A stretch of DNA of 64,000 bases from Tulasnella sp. 424 (lineage: Eukaryota; Basidiomycota; Agaricomycetes; Cantharellales; Tulasnellaceae): positions 62,001 to 126,000 of the forward strand of contig WSUB01000007.1 in the NCBI GenBank assembly GCA_019633425.1, written 5' to 3'. The notes beneath the pieces were generated by a model that was not told where the DNA came from, searched no databases, and was given only the letters and a program-made list of their open reading frames with translations. Each line of letters starts with the position of its first letter. Positions within the stretch are counted from its first letter, which is position 1. A program made the translations under genes and the position numbers. Below are positions 56,691 through 64,000 of the stretch, in pieces.

Positions 56691-57039
56691 TTTGATGCAG
56701 AAGAATTTGGTAAATAGCTTAGATATATACCCATGAAATACTCAAGAGCTGGTTACAGAACAGTACGGTAAACGAATGAGGATGGACTCTTCTGGTGCTG
56801 GTGGTTGAAAAGTGGCTGTTGGACCGGTGAAGACACGCGAAGCACCGCCGTTGCCTTGGTATTTTCGTGTTATGTTCCGCTTGAAATAATTTGCCCCGCA
56901 GCTTATGCGCACCGTCTCCTCAACGAGATAGCTGCCATTTTGACTCGTTTCTATTGCAGAGATTCACTGAAAAGCATTCAAGCGTTACACTTTTACTTGC
57001 AAGAGCATCACCAATGCAGCCGTTCCACCAGTCCATAGA

Positions 57040-60000
57040 TTAATCCGTATCAGAAATGGTAATAACCTCCGGTTCCTCATTCCGTGGTCTCTTCCGTTTC
57101 GGTTGCACAGGCTCGCTGTCCTCGACTTCATCCCCGTCCGAGTCCTCCACCACCCTCCACTTCGCTGCTGTTTTGGGCTGTGCAGAGAGGTTGAACTTCC
57201 AGCCGTCATCCTCTTCTTCACTTTCCACTATCGTATGGACAGAACTTGATGTTCGATATGCCCGTGCTCTTCCTCTAGGGGGTTCTTTTGAAGGGTGTCG
57301 GGTCTCGTCCGGATCGTCGTCTTCAAAATCTGGGTCGCTGACGATGTGTTGGAGTGAATCGGGCAACGGCATATCATCTGGATCGTTTCCGTAATCGTCT
57401 TGATCGTCGTCCGTCTCGGCAACGACGTCCTCGTCCGACTCCTTGGCCTTGCCTTTCCCCTTCCCAGCATTGTTTCTCCTATTGTCTGTACCCCTCTCCG
57501 TATTTTTCTTCGCAACGAAGTCGGCAAGGGAGCCGTTGCGACGAACAGGCCCAGAATTTTTATTCTCCGTTGCCTCATTGCTCCCTTTGCCTGATGACTT
57601 CGGGGCCTTGGCTTTGGTTGGTTTCGGTGGAATCAGCATATGTACCCGTTCCCCAGCACCACTTTGGACCTTGTCTAGAGACAGTCTGGTGAGTCGGATT
57701 GATTGGCCGCCGGGTGCAACGTAAGCAGTGATGTTGTATGCCGTGGAGTTGTATGTCTCCTTCATATAGCCGGCCACGAGAAGTTGGACAATGAGATTCT
57801 CGGTGTCCTGAAATGCAATCAGCTTTGCACAAAAAGGGAGTAGTATGTCCTACAGGAAGTACTCACGTCCCGACTTAACGTGGTGATCTTTCCACCACAG
57901 AGAGCATGCAAATCTATCGTTGCCTCGGCTTTGCTCTTCCTCCGCTTCCCTTTGCCACCTTCTTGGACATCAAAGGTACCGCCTCCGTTCCCTCTAGCGA
58001 GCGCGGCGAGAGTCGTTATGGTCAATCTTCCCCGACTCCCGTCGACCTCATCAAGAACTTTGCAAAGCTTCCAGGCTTCCAACGTGACGTCTTGCTGCAC
58101 ATTAGACTCGGGCGGACGAGTACAATTATCGCAATGGCCACAACGGTCAACGAAGGTGGACCCATTGCCATTCCAAGAAGACAGTGAGAGGGATGTGGCC
58201 GCCGAGAAATACCTGAGAATAACGCGTAAGTAAGTTGCAACAGACTGATGGGACCGTCATTCATACTCTGCAAACGCAATCTTGCGACATTTAACTTTGT
58301 CGAGCGCAAACCGCAATATGGCATGAACTGGGTCGATCGGTGTTAATGTGAAGACGTCCACTTGCTATGAATGACGATACGTACGTTTCGACTTGGCCTC
58401 CTTTTCTCCAGCCGTGAGCGCTGCGAGGCGACTCGCGTCTTGAGCTCGGAAGTAAAGGATACAGTCGGCATCCTTCCCGTCTCTTCCAGCGCGACCGGAT
58501 TCTTGGTAAAAGCCTTCCAGTGATTTCTGTCCGACGCAAAGAGGCGTATTAGCTACATAGTGGGCATTCGGGTTGTTGCCACGTACCGACATCTAAGGTA
58601 AAGTCGTTTCAGGGCGTGCTACACGGTCTAGCTTCAGGGAACTCACCGAGTGGTGTATGACAAAGCGTACATCACCTTTATCAATACCCAGTCCGAAGGC
58701 AATGGTGGCGCAGACGACCTTCACTTTTCCTTCCCTCCACTGTATATGAAGCCGTTCCTTCGCAGAATCCCCAACTTCCGCATGGTATACTCCCGTTTTT
58801 ATCTGACCGTTTGTGATGTTAGCCAAGTCGTCGGCAACCTCTTGAGCTTCTTTTCGCGATAGGCAATATATAATGCCAGTGTCGTCTTTGTGGTGCTGAA
58901 GGATGTAGTCTGCAATAGCCTTGATAGTATCGGATTTGGCGGAAGGCTTTGAAACGACTTTGTAGTGCAAGTTCTTGCCTGACCGAAGTGGTGACAAGCT
59001 TAAGGGAAGTCTGTTGACGGCGCAGGTGAGGAAGGCACATACGATAGAGAGGGGCGGAGAAGTAGCAGGTGTCATGCAAGTTTGCTTGTCTCCCGTCAAC
59101 TACCTGTCGCATATTTAGTGTCCGAAGGAGATCTTGAAGAACCTGCGGTGGACAAGTCGCAGAGAGTGCCATTATTGGGACATCTGGGAACAGTTGGCGC
59201 AGAATTGTGAGCTTCTGATAATCTGGTCTGTCGGGGTCGTCAGATTGAAAGCAGTAAGATTACCAGATGATCTGGTTCACCTGTAGTCGTGTCCCATTTG
59301 CGAGACACAATGGGCCTCGTCAATCACAATTCGTGCTATTCATGGGTGATTAGAATCCACAGAAGAGGGGGGGGACAGACGGTGCTAACCAAATCGTCCC
59401 GCTGCCGCCATCTTACTCAACGCGGAGTTCAAGGTCTTGTTTTTCACAATCTTCTCCGGCTATGAGGGCATCATTCAGCTGCATGGCCCGCATAGCAGAC
59501 TTTGAACGAGCTGGAGCGCACCGTGACATAGCAGAGCTTGATCTCCTTATAGCTGGCTCCATCTGCCGCTCTTATGTGGGCCCCTCTGCCGCCTTCCCCT
59601 GTTAACCGAGCGAAGATGGAGCGAGACTCATCCTTCGACGTCGTACCCGTGAGCATTACGGCTTCAATTCCAGCATCTTGAAGATGGAGTATCTGGTCCG
59701 TGATTAAGGAAATGAGAGGCGAAATCACGAGCGTGCACCCGGGCGTCATCAGCGCAGGAAGTTGGTACGTCAAGCTCTTGCCGCCTCCCGTTGGCATGAC
59801 GCAGACGATGTCTCGTCGGTCCATGTTGGCATTGCAGACACTGAGAAACGCGGACGGAAGAGTGTGTTAGGAGAGGTGGTGCACCACGCCCTCGCGACGA
59901 GCATGAGACGTACGCTTCTTGGCACAATCGAAACTCCCAGATCCCGAAGATAGCCCTCATCTTCGCCTTCATACCGGCACTCCATTCAAATTCACCCCCA

Positions 60001-60449
60001 TAGTCGATTTTTTCCCTCGATGCCGGATTTGAAGTCGACGGACCGGCGGTGGTGGCGCCGAGATTATGCTGAGCCGCCGACGCAAACCGTATCGAGTTGA
60101 GCTCCTGCTCGGCTACCGATCTCTCTTTGAGGCATCCATCTCGCACGGCATTCAGGCGAGCAATGTCTTCTTCGATCGAGGCTATCTCCGCCGAAAGCGC
60201 TGAAACACGAGTTTGGAGCTCGTGCCTTCGAAGGTATGCCGGCTCAGACTGGGCGCCATAGGACATCGGAGAAGAAGAGGAAGCCGCGTTTGAGGGACCG
60301 ACGATGGGAGCCAAGTCTTCCAGAGACCGTGCAATCGCTTCGTCCAACTGGATGTGGGATTTTCAGAGTTCGCCTGTCAGGTAATTGGATTATAGGACAA
60401 AACGTAAATGCGTTACATCGTCAGAGGCAAAATAGTCTCCATGCAACAT
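57040..60449 (-). CDS. RecQ-family DNA helicase, RECQ1-like
   Basis: A short first exon, M-L-H-G-D-Y-F-A-S-D-D (ATG 60449), is joined by a GTAACG...CCAG intron to L-D-E-A-I-A-R-S-L-E-D-L. A longer start at 60590 is possible but overlaps the P450 stop. Then come an N-terminal coiled coil (E-L-Q-T-R-V-S-A-L-S-A-E-I-A), motif I P-T-G-G-G-K-S, I-S-P-L-I-S-L-I-T-D-Q, motif II I-D-E-A-H-C, motif IV and V regions (G-I-I-Y-C-L-S-R-K-E, A-F-G-L-G-I-D-K) and motif VI Q-E-S-G-R-A-G-R. The RQC zinc site (C-G-H-C-D-N-C) and winged helix (L-V-A-G-Y-M-K-E-T) follow. A long acidic/basic tail ends I-S-D-T-D. There is no HRDC domain. It acts as a 3'-5' DNA helicase in repair and fork maintenance. In the aromatic-rich loop, S-Q-W-G-H-D has become S-Q-M-G-H-D. 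Confidence 0.88.
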
Positions 60450-60582
60450 AGGGTATATCGTACACAGAGTCCTCGAAGGGGCAAACGAAAGCTTGAGGGC
60501 GTGTGGAGAGTAGTCAAGAACAGAATCGTTCAGGAATGGGAACGCGTCAACACCAACAAACAACGGCTTCTCGGTCTCGTGA

Positions 60583-63162
60583 TCATGCATCGGCGGCGGT
60601 CCAAGGTCTTGGTGCAATATAGGCCTGGATCGGCGACCGAGTAACTTGAATCACAGCTGCATAGCCAGAGAGTTCTTTGGGGACTGATCCGAGGAAGAGC
60701 GACAAGTTGATCGTGGCGAGGAAGATCTTGAGCTCAAGCACCTAACGTCACAATGTTACCCCAATCGATCAGCAACGAAGGTCAAGGCAATCAAGAGTGG
60801 AGAAGGACTTACGGCTATTGCCTTGCCAGGACACGCTCTTAAGCCCAATCCAAATGGCACTGACCCTCCAGCCTTCTGGTCGAACACCCTCTTACCAGTC
60901 TTCTCATCTACCACGATCCATCGTTCAGGTTTGAACTCTTGAGTATCATCCTCCCACATCCTCTTCCCTTGCAGACCGTATTTCAGCGACGTCTCAGAGC
61001 GGACATTATCGTACGCCCGAATCGATGGTTCGGCGGATTTGGTCGTCATTGACGCGGCGGTGGGTGAGATGAAGATGATATCTGCACCGACGGGTATTTC
61101 GTAACCTAAAACGTTTATCGGTTCGATTGCTGGTTGAAGCAGTGCCAAGACAACAAGAACATGAACGGAAGACTCGGGGAGGAACCGGGAAAGGGGACTC
61201 ACCCTGTCGGCGGGAACCTTCAGCAGCTCGAGCACATCGAAGGACTTCGGCGACAACTGCTTCCAGATACGGTGTCTTGTCAGGAGACGTAACGTCGGCA
61301 TAGGTTAGCAGTCGGTCTTCGGACAGGTCTTCAAACGCAGAACATAATTCGGCGTGGAGGGTTCGCTGGACTTCGGGATGGTCGGTGAGGAACTTGACGC
61401 TATTGTAAAAAAAAGACCAAAGAAAGTCAGAGAAATGGGGCTCGGTCTTTTTTCAAGAGACCAAAGATTTGCGGGTACTTACGCCCATTGCAAAGCGCCA
61501 GACGTGGTATGATGTCCCTTGATAATTGTGTTCAGCGCTAGTGGACTTTAGCTGGCTATGAGGGCTAACGACTCACCGCACTACGGAAACGAGATCAAAA
61601 GGTTTAGATCAGCACCACTCGACGCTAACAGGGTGATCGCGGGACTTACAGTAAGAATGTGATGATCTCATCCTTGAGCTCATGATCGGGTAACGAGTCC
61701 TCCCCTGGCAAGCCCTCCTTCGAGGTCACCATCTCAATCATACATTTCGCAGCTTCGACCTCCTGTCCAATCTCCCTCAGCTCCCGGACATTCTTCCGGC
61801 TTTCCTCCAAACAACTGTCCCAGAATAAACAAAAGCCAAGGCAGTAAGCCACAAGCTCTCAAAAGCATGAAGAAGAGCCCAGGCTGACGTACGTCGAAAT
61901 ATACTCGTCGACAACTCTCCTGGCGCGCCTAAACCCAGGCGCCCACGCCTTGACAGCTTGAATACCCCGCACTGCCCACGGAGGGAGTACGGTGTTATCC
62001 GCAAAAAAGCTGAAGAGATACCTCAACGACGCGAACAATGGTGTTGGGGACACCTCAAAGACTGCCCCGCCGTGCTGGTCCACTTTGACTGTAGGTGTTT
62101 GAGATTGTGCGTGTGCGATCATTCCGAGCGAACGACCTACGATGACTTCTCCGATGATGTCCTGAAAGTATGAAGAGGAGCGTTTGCTATACAATACGCG
62201 GGCAGCAAACCGATGCAGGGTTGCGACGTACCAGCGTCCCCATTTCAAAATCATTTTGGCAAGAGAAACAAACTGCATTGTGTTGCTTCACAACATCAAT
62301 CTTGCTCTTCCAATACACAACCTACCGAACCAGTGAACCTTGGTAAGCACCCAACCAGATCACGACATAAGGGGAGGGGGGGGCAAAGAGGGCCTGGCCG
62401 CTCACCAAAGCCCGAGCGTTTGCGGCGATGGCAGGTGTCATCTCATTTAGGTGCTTTGAGGACATGAATGGAGTAGTGACACGTCGATGTCGATTCCACA
62501 TCTCATCTAAAAATAACGTTGCAGCGAAAATGTCGCGCACAGAAAAGGTTAACCACAAGGCACGCGGTGACGCCGAGGCCGCGTTTGTAGCACGCACTGG
62601 TCTTGAGGGCAACAGAGCTGAGGGGTCATATGAAAGTTAGACTCGAGGGGTTGCACACGTCAAAGAGAGGGTAAACGTACCCATAAGGTAACATCCCTTG
62701 TAACGCCACGATCTGCATGTCGCTGATGCAGCGAGCTCAGTAACGTCGAGTTTCCCTCAGAAAAAGGACCGTACCTCAGCTCGAGAGCCTTGACTCTTGT
62801 GCGCAACAATATATCTTCTATCTCTTGCAAGTCAGCAATGACGATGGACTTGCTGAGTGGTCCAGCAAAGAACTGCATTTTCGAAACGAATCGCCGATTG
62901 GAATCGTTAAACATCGCACGGAACGCAAGGTACGTACCTGAAAGACTGGTCCAAGCTCCTGAATACTCCTTGGAAAGAATGCTCCAGGCTCAAAAACCGA
63001 GCCGTACTTCATAGTGTCGCTCGCCATGGCAGGAATGTCTCCCAAAAACGATGTCACCGGATGACAAGGAATGCTAGGATATGGCTTTGGTCGAACCCAT
63101 CGGACGATGAGATAGATTCCTGCAGCTGTTACGAGTGGTACAAGGATGTAGTTTGAGATCAT
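60583..63162 (-). CDS. Cytochrome P450 monooxygenase
   Basis: From ATG 63162 a hydrophobic anchor (I-L-V-P-L-V-T-A-A-G-I-Y-L-I-V) is followed by a Pro-rich hinge (P-K-P-Y-P-S-I-P). Many small exons include R-R-V-T-T-P-F-M-S-S-K-H-L (about 62480), F-Q-D-I-I-G-E-V-I-V-G-R-S, the I-helix K-G-H-H-T-T-S-G (about 61505), the K-helix E-V-L-R, the F-K-P-E-R-W segment (about 60935) and the heme loop F-G-L-G-L-R-A-C-P-G-K (about 60860-60825). The last exon reads L-E-L-K-I-F-L-A-T-I-N...A-P-R-P-W-T-A-A-D-A and stops at 60585-60583. It is an ER-anchored microsomal enzyme; substrate unknown. The gene lies immediately upstream of the RecQ gene on the same strand, but nothing suggests a shared pathway. Confidence 0.85.
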
Positions 63163-63789
63163 GGATCGTTACGACGAAAGGAGGGTGATCAAGGTTGTGG
63201 GCTGAAGACGCGGCAGATTTATAGCCATGTCGAAAACGTGGGGTTCGGGCGAAGATGGTCTCGGGGTGGCGTCTAAACCACGTTAGGAAAAGAAGAGTAG
63301 AAGCAAAGGGGCCAAAGCGTCTCACTGGCAGAAGCCATAGCAACCGCTCAAATTGTGCCGAAATTTCCATTTTGTGATTGGTCGATTGGTGAGGGTCGCG
63401 TTCGCGGACTCGAGACAAATAAACGAACACCACCCTTCGCCATCAAATTCTTGAAACCAGAATCTTCCACTGGCCCATGCTCAGAGAATCCCAAAGAATC
63501 CGACAGCTTCGGGCATAGATATTACGACCATTGATACTAGTCGTCTCGGGTTTTAGACGCCGTTCGGTTTGGTTGCCGAGTGAATACACCTGTGGCTGCC
63601 CAGAAGCGATATAAATTCCATTCGCTCTTACCCCGTCAAGCATGCTGTTTTCTGATTGGAATCATGGGGAGCTGAGAACCTCGGTCATAAGTACCCCGGA
63701 CATCCCTGTTTGGTTTCGGAGTTTATTCCTTCTCCATCCTCCGCCACCCCGTTCTCGGCCTCTACTTCCCCACCTAATCGCTTGAAGAA
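63163..63789. other. Intergenic, P450 promoter region
   Basis: Minus-strand frames at 63433-63074 and 63643-63443 overlap or abut the P450 start but show no family motif. I take the stretch as the divergent promoter region between the P450 and the right-edge ORF. Confidence 0.35.
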
Positions 63790-64000
63790 ATGAGTCATAT
63801 GGATCACCTTTGCCACTCCGTTCTAGAGAAAGCGATTCGGTTCTTACTTGACCAGCCTTCCCGCGTTCAGAGATCTCTCACTCACAGGATGTTTGAACCG
63901 CTGGGACCCGGTCCAGTTCAGACACCCGGAGTTATACAAAACCTCTGCATATCTCGCTATCGATTGGTCATCGATCTCAGAAGTACACTATATCCTTCAT
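63790..64000 (+). CDS. Start of an ORF truncated by the window edge
   Basis: ATG 63790 (M-S-H-M-D-H-L-C-H-S-V-L-E-K) opens a frame of 70 codons with no stop before the window end. It includes R-F-L-L-D-Q-P-S-R-V-Q-R-S-L. A C/T-rich leader precedes it. I do not recognise the family, and the open frame could be chance. Confidence 0.3.
   Translation, partial: MSHMDHLCHSVLEKAIRFLLDQPSRVQRSLTHRMFEPLGPGPVQTPGVIQNLCISRYRLVIDLRSTLYPS

Noticed and set aside
1..64000. Full LTR retrotransposons as the source of the Gag-like domains
   Set aside because: I looked for RT (Y-x-D-D), protease (D-S/T-G), integrase and paired terminal repeats around the copies and saw none. Repeats around L7-L12 are segmental, not LTR-like.
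1..64000. CRISPR arrays, phage or bacterial operons
   Set aside because: No regularly spaced repeats occur, and the genes are intron-rich and eukaryotic.

Overview
The window is nuclear DNA of a filamentous fungus, most likely a basidiomycete (Agaricomycetes). The evidence is intron-dense genes (introns of about 45-70 bp with GT...AG), recognisable fungal families (mitochondrial MRS2-type Mg2+ channel, TOK-type potassium channels, a RECQ1-like helicase, a P450) and no bacterial operon signals. I cannot name the species.

Layout. 1-8.2 kb: three copies of a short Gag-like gene family (L1-L3) around an EMB8/YheT-type alpha/beta-hydrolase (2362-4230). 8.5-14.1 kb: a broken hypothetical gene, a dead SDE3/MOV10-like RNA helicase copy and a Gag-like relic (L4). 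14.1-22.4 kb: a gene-poor stretch, a nucleotidyltransferase-like gene and MRS2. 23.1-29.5 kb: Gag-like gene L5, an apparently intact SDE3/MOV10-like helicase on the minus strand, and Gag-like copy L6. L4 plus the dead helicase mirror L5 plus the intact one, so this is an inverted segmental duplication around about 9 kb of single-copy genes. 30.6-32.6 kb: a protein with two Sin3-type PAH domains. 32.6-44.7 kb: a tandem segmental duplication carrying Gag-like copies L7-L12 and the 5' part of a TOK channel. 44.5-55.2 kb: two full-length TOK channel paralogues separated by a decayed duplicated sequence of unknown nature. 55.4-64 kb: Gag-like copy L13, a RECQ1-like helicase, a P450, and the start of an ORF that runs off the right edge.

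The most interesting content is the Gag-like family. Thirteen loci lie in 64 kb. The best ones share one architecture: a Ty3-type capsid-like exon, a proline/alanine linker with a small beta-rich module, a Trp-containing exon, an R-x-Y-L-N exon and a terminal mini-exon ending in L-x-L-E-E-x-stop. None is linked to pol, protease, a zinc knuckle or LTRs that I can see. They are interleaved with paralogues of an SDE3/MOV10-type helicase, a family known elsewhere for RNA silencing and retroelement control. A domesticated-capsid family evolving by birth and death beside a retroelement-restriction helicase is my inference from this layout.

Limits: exon borders were placed by eye from splice consensus and paralogue comparison. 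The models of MRS2, TOK copy A, the hydrolase and the PAH gene sum to multiples of three; others are approximate. No search could be run.
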